From assembly GCA_937907555.1 (NCBI GenBank), contig CALEST010000200.1, forward strand, positions 1-14,520: DNA of 14,520 nt. Direction: 5' to 3'. A program made the translations under genes and the position numbers. Positions 6,861 to 14,237 of this stretch are shown here, piece after piece; positions within the stretch are counted from its first letter, which is position 1, and each line of letters begins with the position of its first letter. Origin of the DNA: an uncultured Sediminibacterium sp. (lineage in GTDB: Bacteria > Bacteroidota > Bacteroidia > Chitinophagales > Chitinophagaceae). Under the pieces are notes generated by a model that did not search any database, was not told where the DNA came from, and saw only the letters and a program-made list of their open reading frames with translations.

Positions 6861-7595
6861 ATGCATCTTTATGGATTATTGGGATATCCTTTAACGCATT
6901 CTTTTTCGCAGCGTTATTTTACTGGGAAATTTAAGGAAATGGGATTAGCTGCATCGCATGCATATCAGAATTTTGCAATCCCGTCTATAGAAAAGTTTCC
7001 TGATTTGTTACGAACCTATCCTGCTTTAAAAGGATTCAATGTTACCATTCCTTATAAAAAGCAAATCATTCCTTTTTTGCATGGAATGAGCGATGCAGTT
7101 AAAGAAATGGGGGCCTGTAATTGTGTGCTGCTAAAAAACAATCAGCTTTTTGGGTTTAATACAGATATTGTTGGCTTTGAACAATCCTTACAACCCTTTT
7201 TAAAATCTTCACATACGCATGCTTTAATTCTGGGAACAGGAGGTGCTGCTGCAGCGGTTGCCTATGTATTGAGAAAGCTTGAGATTTCCTATTTGTTTGT
7301 TTCCCGTAACAGTGGAGACCAAACCATTCAATACAATCAGTTGGATGCCGGGCTTTTGAAAAAGCACACTTTAATCATCAATACCAGCCCGGTAGGACAG
7401 TATCCTGATATTGCTGAATCTCCGGACATACCCTATGAGGTATTGGGATCCAATCACCATTTGTTCGATTTAATTTATAATCCGGAATCAACCCGCTTTA
7501 TGCAATTGGGTTTGCAACAGGGCGCAACGGTACAGAACGGATATGAAATGCTGGTATTGCAGGCAGAAGAAAGCTGGCGGATCTGGAATAGTTAA
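6861..7595 (+). CDS. aroE: Shikimate dehydrogenase
   Basis: Reduces 3-dehydroshikimate to shikimate with NADPH in the aromatic amino acid pathway. The protein has 244 residues, on the short side for AroE (often about 270). The shikimate-binding N-terminal domain has YPLTHSFSQ (9-17) and NVTIPYK (60-66), with Lys66 the expected catalytic lysine, then GACNCVL (84-90) and FNTDIVGF (99-106) with Asp102 the catalytic partner. The nucleotide-binding domain has the glycine-rich loop ILGTGGAAAAVAYVL, a VSRNS segment after the second strand, and INTSPVGQYPD. The C-terminus closes with FDLIYNPESTRFM and NGYEMLVLQAEESWRIW. All core motifs are intact. The gene starts one nucleotide after the ComA-like stop and converges on the thioesterase gene with a 28-bp gap. 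Confidence 0.95.
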   Translation: MHLYGLLGYPLTHSFSQRYFTGKFKEMGLAASHAYQNFAIPSIEKFPDLLRTYPALKGFNVTIPYKKQIIPFLHGMSDAVKEMGACNCVLLKNNQLFGFNTDIVGFEQSLQPFLKSSHTHALILGTGGAAAAVAYVLRKLEISYLFVSRNSGDQTIQYNQLDAGLLKKHTLIINTSPVGQYPDIAESPDIPYEVLGSNHHLFDLIYNPESTRFMQLGLQQGATVQNGYEMLVLQAEESWRIWNS

Positions 7596-7623
7596 CTCAA
7601 ATGGATGATTGAATGCAATCTTC

Positions 7624-8052
7624 TTATTGTAAAGCAGCTATTATTTTATCGGTCATGGAAACTTTTTTGCGCAGTTGGTAGTTAAAAAGCATCATGCCTG
7701 TTTTAGCTCTTACGGCTAAAATGTCTTCCCCGTTTTTTTGAATTATTACCCTGTAGTACAAATCGAAACCCATTTTGTCAAAATCGGTGGCTGCAATATC
7801 AATTCTAATCTGATCCAGATGATTCATTTCTTTTTTGTATTCCAGCATGGCATCTGCCATAATCAATCCATATCCTTCAACCTCTAATTCAGCGTAGCCG
7901 CGGGATTGCAGGAATTGTTGTCTTGCTTCCTGCAAGAGGGATAAAACCGTATCATTTCCAACGTGTCCGCCATAGTTTAAGTCTGTAACTCTAATCTGGA
8001 GCTTGGTTGAAAAGCTGTAATGTTCTGGTAAATTTATTTTGATACGATTCAT
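7624..8052 (-). CDS. Hotdog-fold acyl-CoA thioesterase (4HBT/YbgC-like)
   Basis: The protein has 142 residues, normal for a single hotdog domain. After a first strand (FSTKLQIRVTDLNYGGHVGNDTVLSLLQEAR, about 13-43) the Asp, the GGHVGN turn and the following long helix match the 4-hydroxybenzoyl-CoA thioesterase superfamily, where the Asp near the His-Val-x-Asn segment is catalytic. The remaining strands follow: YGLIMADAMLEYKKEM, QIRIDIAATDFDKMGFDLYYRVI, and ILAVRAKTGMMLFNY. It probably hydrolyses an acyl-CoA or acyl-ACP thioester in the cytoplasm; the substrate cannot be read from the sequence. It is the last gene of the minus-strand operon, 32 nt after rdgB. Confidence 0.85.
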   Translation of the reverse strand: MNRIKINLPEHYSFSTKLQIRVTDLNYGGHVGNDTVLSLLQEARQQFLQSRGYAELEVEGYGLIMADAMLEYKKEMNHLDQIRIDIAATDFDKMGFDLYYRVIIQKNGEDILAVRAKTGMMLFNYQLRKKVSMTDKIIAALQ

Positions 8053-8084
8053 ACAAAATAATGTTTGCGTAGTATGCTATTAGA

Positions 8085-8675
8085 TTATGCAATTCCATTT
8101 TTATGAAAGAAATCAATTAACTGCTGCATGGCTTTTTTTCTGTGACTGTATTGATTTTTCTCTTCCATACTCATTTCTGCAAAAGTTTTATCTGCACCAT
8201 CCGGAATGAAAACAGGATCGTATCCAAAACCTGACAAGCCCTTGGACTGATGTGTAATTTGTCCTTTACAGATTCCTTCAAAAAGATATTCCTGGTTATT
8301 CCAGATTAAAGAAATAACTGTACGGAATTGTGCGGATTTATTGGTGTGTGATAATAAATTATTCAGGAGCAAATCAATATTTGCCTGAAAATCTCTTGTG
8401 TCTCCGGCATATCTGGCACTTTTAACACCAGGTGCGCCATTGAGTGCAACCACTTCTAATCCGGTATCTTCACTAAAACAGTTTTTACCTGTTAGCTGAT
8501 GAATGACTTTTGATTTTTCGCTGGCATTCGCTTCAAGGGTGTCGTGTGGTTCCGGAATATCAATGAATATTCCGGATTCTTCTAATGACAAAATAGTCAA
8601 TAGGTTGCCGGTAACAGCCTTGATCTCTTTTACCTTATTGGCATTGTTGGTTGCGAAAATTATTTCGGTTGGCAT
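8085..8675 (-). CDS. rdgB: Non-canonical purine NTP pyrophosphatase (RdgB/HAM1)
   Basis: Hydrolyses ITP/dITP and XTP to the monophosphate plus pyrophosphate, keeping deaminated purines out of DNA and RNA. The protein has 196 residues from the ATG at 8675, typical for the family. Family motifs are all present: FATNNANKVKEI at the N-terminus, LEANASEKS, CFSEDTGLEV with the acidic metal site, GAPGVKSARYAG, SGFGYDPVF, TFAEMSMEEKNQYSHR with the Ser-His-Arg that recognises the base, and a C-terminal helix. A TTG codon two codons upstream (8681) is also in frame, but the ATG is a better start. It begins 6 nt after the stop of the preceding 210-aa protein, so the two are co-transcribed. Confidence 0.95.
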   Translation of the reverse strand: MPTEIIFATNNANKVKEIKAVTGNLLTILSLEESGIFIDIPEPHDTLEANASEKSKVIHQLTGKNCFSEDTGLEVVALNGAPGVKSARYAGDTRDFQANIDLLLNNLLSHTNKSAQFRTVISLIWNNQEYLFEGICKGQITHQSKGLSGFGYDPVFIPDGADKTFAEMSMEEKNQYSHRKKAMQQLIDFFHKNGIA

Positions 8676-8681
8676 AATCAA

Positions 8682-9314
8682 TTATATATTGAACAGGGTT
8701 TTTAAACTTACCCAAAGTTTGGTTTTCTCTAATTTGGCTTCTGCACTATCACCGGCAAATTGGTTAAACCCGGGTGCTGCCAGAAATTTACTCTGATCAT
8801 ATTGCTGTATCTGGTAATCAGGAATAATAAAAGGCAGTTGAATATCACTGGTTTTAACGCCAAAGAAAATATAGGTGGAAGGTGAGAGGTCCTTTTTGAT
8901 TTCAGGGAACAGGGCTAAATATCTTGCTGTATTAATCACAGATACATCGCCCATATTCAACTTACAGGCACCCAGTATTTTGGTAAGAAAATCCAGATTT
9001 GCATCGTTCAGGAATACAGCATCCGGTTCGTGCACCAATATGGTAATACTTTTTGCATTTTTACCCAGGTACCAGTTTTCAGGCCTCTCTTTTAAAGGCA
9101 TTTGCAACTTTGGAAGAGCGGGTTCATCTGTTAAAGTTGTGGAAATATTGGTGCTGCTTTCAAAAATTGGGGTTGTATGTTTTTCTTCCTGTTTGGTTTC
9201 TTTCAAATCCGGCTGATCCTGCCTGGATAGTGGCTTTGCAAGGTCTGTGTCTACTATAACCAGACTGTTTGGGTACAATTGCGCCAGCACAAAATCGGGT
9301 AGTTGTTCAGCCAT
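8682..9314 (-). CDS. Unrecognised 210-aa protein in the rdgB operon
   Basis: The protein has 210 residues, with no signal peptide or membrane segment. Residues 1-25 (LPDFVLAQLYPNSLVIVD) form a short conserved-looking head. Residues about 30-75 are charged, polar and probably disordered. Residues about 80-210 form an alpha/beta-looking domain: SITILVHEPDAVFL, ANLDFLTKILGACKLNMGDVSVINTA, TYIFFGVKT, PFIIPDYQIQQYDQ and KTKLWVSLKTLFNI. The later parts (a strand, then a helix such as FLTKILGACKL, then strands, a proline-rich turn and a final tryptophan-bearing helix) faintly recall the uracil-DNA-glycosylase-like fold, also used by the DNA polymerase III psi subunit. This is a weak pattern match and no catalytic motif is seen. 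A Shine-Dalgarno-like GGAG (minus strand) lies 5 nt before the ATG. It is the first gene of the operon with rdgB and the thioesterase. Confidence 0.75.
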   Translation of the reverse strand: MAEQLPDFVLAQLYPNSLVIVDTDLAKPLSRQDQPDLKETKQEEKHTTPIFESSTNISTTLTDEPALPKLQMPLKERPENWYLGKNAKSITILVHEPDAVFLNDANLDFLTKILGACKLNMGDVSVINTARYLALFPEIKKDLSPSTYIFFGVKTSDIQLPFIIPDYQIQQYDQSKFLAAPGFNQFAGDSAEAKLEKTKLWVSLKTLFNI

Positions 9315-9339
9315 GGTTACTCCGTTTAAATATTAACAG

Positions 9340-9370
9340 TTGTTAGTTTTTTATTTTTTTTGTTTCTTTG
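9340..9370 (+). promoter_or_regulatory. Promoter of ilvE
   Basis: A TTG at 9340-9342 is followed after 20 nt by TTTCTTTG (9363-9370), which matches TAnnTTTG except at the second base. The -7 box ends 16 nt before the ATG at 9387. The in-frame TTG extension from 9360 would overlap this box, supporting the ATG start. Confidence 0.5.
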
Positions 9371-9386
9371 CGCCAAATATAAAACT

Positions 9387-10451
9387 ATGAACGCAGTACT
9401 GGACATAAACATTAAGAGAGCCGAAAAGTCTAAGTTGGATACGATTAGTTTGGAAAATATTCCTTTTGGCAGAGTGTTTACCGATCATATGCTGGTAGCT
9501 GATTACAGTAATGGAGTATGGAAAAATGTTGAAATAAGACCCTACGAAGCATTGTCAATGGACCCTTCACTGGCTGCCATACATTATGGTCAATCTATTT
9601 TTGAAGGAATTAAGGCGTATAAGAACGAAGACGGTGAAGCTGCAATTTTCAGACCATATGAAAATTTTAAGCGTTTCAATATTTCTGCAACCAGAATGCA
9701 GATGCCAACCGTACCTGAGGAAATTTTCATTGATGGCATGAAAGCCCTGGTTAAATTAGATCGTAACTGGATTCCTTCAATGCCGGATCACTCCTTGTAC
9801 ATCAGACCTTTTATGTTTGCTACTGATGCAGTATTGGGTGTGAAGCCTTCTGATACTTACAAGTTCATGATTATTTTAAGTCCGACTGGTCCTTATTTTA
9901 GTACGCCTATGCGGATTTTTGTGGAAGAAAAATACACCCGTGCAGTAACAGGGGGAGTGGGATACTCTAAGAATGCAGGTAACTATGGTTCTAGCATGTA
10001 CCCGACGAATCTGGCAAAGGAAATGGGATATGATCAGGTTTTATGGACAGACGCTTTTGAACATAAATATTTGCAGGAAGTAGGTATGATGAATGTATTT
10101 TTCATCATCGGTAATCAGGCAGTAACCCCTTCTCTGGAAGAAGGAACCATTCTGGCTGGTATTACCAGGATGAGCTCACTAACCATACTGGAAGAAATGG
10201 GACTTGAAGTAGTGGAAAGAAAAATATCCATTGATGAATTGATGGAAGCCTATAAAGCAGGCCAGCTAAAAGAAGTATTCGGAGCAGGAACTGCTGCAAC
10301 CATCTCGCTGATTAAAGAATTGCGCTATAAGGATGAATCCATGTTCTTTGATACCGAAAAATGGACGGTTGCCCCTGCTTTGAAACAAAGATTAAATGAG
10401 ATCCGTCAGGGAAAAACCGAAGATAAATACGGCTGGATGATGCCCGTATAA
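9387..10451 (+). CDS. ilvE: Branched-chain amino acid aminotransferase
   Basis: PLP enzyme of fold type IV that moves the amino group between glutamate and the keto acids of leucine, isoleucine and valine. From the ATG at 9387 it has 354 residues, the size of the longer (BCAT-like) class rather than the roughly 310-residue E. coli type. Motifs: AIHYGQSIFEGIKAYKNEDG (64-83), RPYENFKRFNISATRM, LYIRPFMFATD, and SKNAGNYGSS (194-203) in which Lys195 should bind PLP. These are followed by GYDQVLWTDAFEHKYLQEVGMMNVFFI (Glu231 expected near the pyridine nitrogen), TILAGITRMSSLTI and EVFGAGTAATISLI. A TTG at 9360 would add nine residues but overlaps the promoter. It stands alone, divergent from the rdgB operon, and is closed by a strong hairpin terminator. 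Confidence 0.95.
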   Translation: MNAVLDINIKRAEKSKLDTISLENIPFGRVFTDHMLVADYSNGVWKNVEIRPYEALSMDPSLAAIHYGQSIFEGIKAYKNEDGEAAIFRPYENFKRFNISATRMQMPTVPEEIFIDGMKALVKLDRNWIPSMPDHSLYIRPFMFATDAVLGVKPSDTYKFMIILSPTGPYFSTPMRIFVEEKYTRAVTGGVGYSKNAGNYGSSMYPTNLAKEMGYDQVLWTDAFEHKYLQEVGMMNVFFIIGNQAVTPSLEEGTILAGITRMSSLTILEEMGLEVVERKISIDELMEAYKAGQLKEVFGAGTAATISLIKELRYKDESMFFDTEKWTVAPALKQRLNEIRQGKTEDKYGWMMPV

Positions 10452-10475
10452 ATGATTTCATGAGGAATAAAAACA

Positions 10476-10505
10476 AAAAAGCCCTGGGTTTACCCGGGGC
10501 TTTTT
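10476..10505 (+). terminator. Rho-independent terminator after ilvE
   Basis: AAAAAGCCCTGGG (10476-10488) pairs with CCCGGGGCTTTTT (10493-10505) over 13 bp with one wobble and a TTTA loop. A GC-rich stem followed by five T is the classic form. It begins 25 nt after the ilvE stop. The A-tract on the other side makes it potentially active for minus-strand transcripts too. Confidence 0.9.
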
Positions 10506-10510
10506 CATAG

Positions 10511-10536
10511 ATGATGTTTTTTAAAAATTACATCAT
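10511..10536 (-). terminator. Possible AT-rich hairpin ending the T9SS-protein transcript
   Basis: ATGATGT (10511-10517) pairs with ACATCAT (10530-10536), and the inner T and A runs can extend the stem with a small bulge. It lies 31 nt past the stop of the minus-strand gene and just before the ilvE terminator. The stem is AT-rich and weak; the adjoining GC-rich hairpin may do the real work for both genes. Confidence 0.35.
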
Positions 10537-10566
10537 TGTGATGTTGAATATTTGCTTCAGCATGAT

Positions 10567-13500
10567 TTATTGCTTAAAGAATGGAATGTTTTGCTGATGG
10601 CTGCCACTGGTAACCTGCAGTAGATATTGACCATTGGTCAGGTTTCCAAGTGGTATGCGGATGAACCCTTGTTGCGTAGTGCCAACTGCAACCGTTTTGA
10701 GAAGGGTTCCTTCCATATTAAATATGCGAATCATACTGTTCCCTGGTACTGCCGCCTTGAATATTACATTCAATTCAGTACTTGAAGGATTCGGATAAAT
10801 TTTAACCGTTAGCAGATTTGCTATAGGCACAATTGCTCTTGGAGCCCATTTTGCAATAAAGAATCGTTGGTTACTTCTGCTGGAGCTGTCTGAATTTACA
10901 TCAAATCGTATGCTGCTGTCTTTTAAAAGTTCTAATTGTTGATTGGAATAGGTATCGTATAAAACCAATTTCAGGGAAGCGGGCATGTAAGCATCTGCTA
11001 TTTTTAACTGGTAGGTTCCGTTCAATAAATTAGACAGTTCAATTGGTATCCTTGTTTGTTCGCTAAACACACGGCTATCAACAGCCAGTTTTTTATTGTC
11101 TGAGGAATAACTGAAAATATTCAATCCCGGATTTAGTAATTTACTCGCATCAAATATGTCTTTTCCATTTTTTGCATTGGCTTGTTCACGAATAATTAAT
11201 CTGTCTTGTATTTGTTGATTATAGTACAGTTGTATATTGGTAAAATAGCCATTCAGTTCTTTAAATTCTTCTGAATTTCCATTGTTCCATTCATTTGATT
11301 TTGCTGCTTCACTGAATAATAATTCATTTCCAGCAGTACTGTCGGTTTGCAGAATTATTGCTTCAAATGGATTTAAAATATGCTTCTGATTATAAGGAAT
11401 AGCGGTATATCCACCTCCGTTTCCAAGTTGACTGTCCCAAACATATTTGTAGTTTTGAATGGAGTTTCCTTTTACAATTAATGCGGAATTAATTGGACTT
11501 AGATAGGGGTTGCTTACCAACTGAAATCCATTCCCCGATGAGGATAGATTTTTCGTATGATTGCCCACAAGAATATTACCTCTGAAATAATCGGCCCAGC
11601 TGTTCTTATCTTCATTGTTGCCAATATTCCAGCGAATTCCCTGTTGTTGTTTCCAGATATTTTCATTTCCCTGAGCAAGTAACTGCCAGCCTGCTTCAAT
11701 TGAGAAACTGTCTGTGTTTAAAATAGAATTATTCCAGTGAATGGTTGGAGCGTTGATCCATTGCTGCAAAGATATGGAGTCGGTAAATGGATGTCCAGCC
11801 AGATATATTCCAGCACTCTTTTGTTTAAAGGTATTTGCTGCAAACACATTTCCGCTTACAGTAACACCCTGAGCGGCCGGACTGATGATAGCCGAGACAT
11901 TAAAATACAATTGATCATTGGTTTGAAGATGGCCCGATTTTAATTGTACCGATTCATTAATGTACAGCGGATTGGTAAGAGTAATATTGTTATTGACAAT
12001 CAGGCTTCCGATGGTTTTGCTTTTAAAAATATTGCCATTGAGTTCTTGTGCAACCACTCCGTTCAGCTCAATATTGCCGGTTTTTGCATCAATGCTGGCG
12101 CTATCTCCCAGTAATTCACCCATTAATTGGAGGGTTCCGGTAATATTTAGTTTTGCTCCCGAAGCAATCCAAAGATTTCCAACAACATGTTTCTGTAAAA
12201 TATGAGGCTGATACGGCGTGTTGGAGCCAATGGTAATATAGGCATTGCTGTCGGGTACCAGTGCGTTGCACCAGTTGAGAGGATTGTGCCAGTTACTGTC
12301 TATGGTTCCCATCCAGCTTAACGATTCCAGTTTTATTTTTTTGTGTGTGTCTGTGAAACCATTGGAAACAGAAACTAGAATACTGTCAGCGGCCAGTGCA
12401 TTGGCAACTGCATATTTAATAGAAGCAGGTTGCACAATGCCTCCTGAACTCATTTTACTGAAACTAGATTGATTGCCATCCCATCTTACAGATCCCTCTG
12501 TTATTTTCCAGGTTAATATTTCTCCGTTTCCAGTGCTATCTATTGCCAGAATAGGAGCAATGTCTATACTGTCTCTTGTATTGCACTGTAGCAGTGTACT
12601 ATCTCTGGCTTCTTTGTATTGAATTGGGATTCCATTAATGCGTATATGCTGAATTTCACTTGAATTCATGGATAATTCACTGCTATTTTCTGCCGGGTCC
12701 TTTATAATCGTTTGTGTTGGATTATATGTGCTGGCCAATTGAATACCATCAAGGTCTTTGTCGTTCGATTCAATAATATACCTAAAGAACAACTGATTTG
12801 AATGATTCCCTTTCCAGTATACTGCCTGTTTAATCTGGTTACTGATTTGTATGGGAATGGATTGCAAGGGGGACAATGAGTCAAGATGAACGGATTCATT
12901 GAAACTGAGTTGAAGAGTTAGTGTGTCTCCTTTTTTGAGCATTGAGTCACTCAGTGGAATCAGGTTAATATGAATGGGCTTTATTTTATCAATCAACTGT
13001 GTATCGATACTAAAAAAGGGGAGGCCTGTAAGCCCCGGAATCAGGTTGTCATTATTATTGATACCCAATACCATTTTTCCCTCGCCATTTCCAGTAAAAA
13101 TTTTTATATAATAGTCTGTCCCTGATCCGGTAACTTCTGTAATTGCAGCATTTCCCAATCCCTGGGTATGCAATACAAAATTATGGGTGCTCAGTCCTGT
13201 TAAATCTCCACTGGGTTTGAATGCATATTGAATGGTGTCTGCATTGGTAATGCCGGATGAAGTTGAATGAAGGCTGTCTATATGAACCTGTTCATTTCCT
13301 GTACTGTCCGCATCAGCCCTAAAACTTAAATCATCTATTGCCATTAAATCATCACTGCCTCCTTCATCTGTATCTTCCCAAAGAAGCACTAACTGTTCTC
13401 CGTTTTTCCATGTTAAACCGCCAATATTAAATTGGATGATGGATTGATTTTCCGGATTGTTTCCGTTAAGACTTCCTGCACCGGTACTGCTTTGTACAGA

Positions 13501-14049
13501 ACTAAAGTTAAGCGAGGGGGCCGAATTAAGCGTGCCGGCATTTATGCCATTGAATACTCCGGTGCCTATTTTTCCTGTCCATGTATTCGCATTCCCGGAT
13601 CCTCCTTTTCGCCATTGTTCCGCAGTAAAAGATCCATTGATTTTATGGAGCGTTTTTCCTGTCTGATTGGTTATAATCAGCCCAATGGAATAGATTCCGG
13701 TGCCTGCAGACTGTGTGCCTAATGCCCGGTCGCTACCTGAGTTGCCTACGCTGTATACGCCTGCGGCGGTTGAACTGCCTGTGCCAATTGAAAAGACCGC
13801 ATTTGAGCCACTGCCCGAGCGTTGCATCATTTCCCATCCCGCCATAGCGGATATGGCAAAAGGCGACGTTAGAAAAGAGTGGGGGCCTTTTCCGGATAAA
13901 AGATAACTGCCACTGGAAGGCAACCCGTTAAAATTTTGCTGATAAATAGCATTGGCCTGGGAATAAATCAGGCTGTTTCCTGTTTGCGCAAATAAGTGGG
14001 TAAATGCTGCTTGAAATAACAAGAGCAATACGAATAAATGATGCCTCAT
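10567..14049 (-). CDS. Large secreted surface protein with T9SS C-terminal sorting domain
   Basis: The protein has 1160 residues. Residues 1-21 (MRHHLFVLLLLFQAAFTHLFAQ) are a signal peptide. Residues about 25-247 form an N-terminal module with GVYSVGNSGSDRALGTQ, GLIITNQTGKTL, FTAEQWRKGG and DDLMAIDDLSF, a type I recall from Bacteroidota exported proteins. Residues about 255-350 and 357-475 look like Ig-like/cadherin-like beta domains (VTGSGTDYYIKIFTGNGEGKMVLGI; KKGDTLTLQLSFNESV). Near 579-620 is a WMGTIDSNWHNPLNWCNALVPDSNAYITIG motif, followed by a beta-solenoid-like stretch (about 624-740: NLWIASGAKLNITGTLQL, NIELNGVVAQELNG). The C-terminus (about 1080-1160, TVKIYPNPSSTELNVIF ... GQYLLQVTSG) is a type A T9SS sorting domain that directs export across the outer membrane and surface attachment or release. 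No catalytic motif is seen, so a structural, adhesive or binding role is possible. Confidence 0.93.
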   Translation of the reverse strand: MRHHLFVLLLLFQAAFTHLFAQTGNSLIYSQANAIYQQNFNGLPSSGSYLLSGKGPHSFLTSPFAISAMAGWEMMQRSGSGSNAVFSIGTGSSTAAGVYSVGNSGSDRALGTQSAGTGIYSIGLIITNQTGKTLHKINGSFTAEQWRKGGSGNANTWTGKIGTGVFNGINAGTLNSAPSLNFSSVQSSTGAGSLNGNNPENQSIIQFNIGGLTWKNGEQLVLLWEDTDEGGSDDLMAIDDLSFRADADSTGNEQVHIDSLHSTSSGITNADTIQYAFKPSGDLTGLSTHNFVLHTQGLGNAAITEVTGSGTDYYIKIFTGNGEGKMVLGINNNDNLIPGLTGLPFFSIDTQLIDKIKPIHINLIPLSDSMLKKGDTLTLQLSFNESVHLDSLSPLQSIPIQISNQIKQAVYWKGNHSNQLFFRYIIESNDKDLDGIQLASTYNPTQTIIKDPAENSSELSMNSSEIQHIRINGIPIQYKEARDSTLLQCNTRDSIDIAPILAIDSTGNGEILTWKITEGSVRWDGNQSSFSKMSSGGIVQPASIKYAVANALAADSILVSVSNGFTDTHKKIKLESLSWMGTIDSNWHNPLNWCNALVPDSNAYITIGSNTPYQPHILQKHVVGNLWIASGAKLNITGTLQLMGELLGDSASIDAKTGNIELNGVVAQELNGNIFKSKTIGSLIVNNNITLTNPLYINESVQLKSGHLQTNDQLYFNVSAIISPAAQGVTVSGNVFAANTFKQKSAGIYLAGHPFTDSISLQQWINAPTIHWNNSILNTDSFSIEAGWQLLAQGNENIWKQQQGIRWNIGNNEDKNSWADYFRGNILVGNHTKNLSSSGNGFQLVSNPYLSPINSALIVKGNSIQNYKYVWDSQLGNGGGYTAIPYNQKHILNPFEAIILQTDSTAGNELLFSEAAKSNEWNNGNSEEFKELNGYFTNIQLYYNQQIQDRLIIREQANAKNGKDIFDASKLLNPGLNIFSYSSDNKKLAVDSRVFSEQTRIPIELSNLLNGTYQLKIADAYMPASLKLVLYDTYSNQQLELLKDSSIRFDVNSDSSSRSNQRFFIAKWAPRAIVPIANLLTVKIYPNPSSTELNVIFKAAVPGNSMIRIFNMEGTLLKTVAVGTTQQGFIRIPLGNLTNGQYLLQVTSGSHQQNIPFFKQ

Positions 14050-14180
14050 AACTTGGGCTGGGGGCTTTGCGGGGCTACTTTGTAAAGCAAGGATATATTT
14101 GTTTTATAAACAACAGGGGGGTGAAAATTGGGCGAAATCCCTTTTTTTTGCCCGTAGAAATACTTTTTTTTGGAAAACAT

Positions 14181-14211
14181 TTTGGATTCTCATTCAGAGC
14201 CATTACCTTTG
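14181..14211 (+). promoter_or_regulatory. Promoter of rpsL (str operon)
   Basis: TTTG (14181-14184) is followed by exactly 19 nt and then TACCTTTG (14204-14211), a full match to the Bacteroidota TTTG-N19-TAnnTTTG consensus. The extended core TTACCTTTGCCG is shared with yidC. The box ends 26 nt before the rpsL ATG. It should drive rpsL and probably the genes beyond the window edge. Confidence 0.85.
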
Positions 14212-14237
14212 CCGTCCGAAATTTTAAATGGTTTATA

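Noticed and set aside
7607..7620. Small inverted repeat GATTG-AATG-CAATC between convergent aroE and thioesterase genes
   Set aside because: A 5-bp stem with no proper T-tract is too weak to call a terminator.
11514..13906. Several short frames on both strands within the T9SS protein gene
   Set aside because: All lie inside one intact 1160-codon frame with signal peptide and sorting tail, and none has a promoter or family motif.
14050..14180. Search for a promoter of the T9SS gene on the minus strand and other elements in the longest gap
   Set aside because: Only a poor match (TATCCTTG with a 15-nt spacer from TTG) and T-runs were seen; nothing strong enough to annotate.
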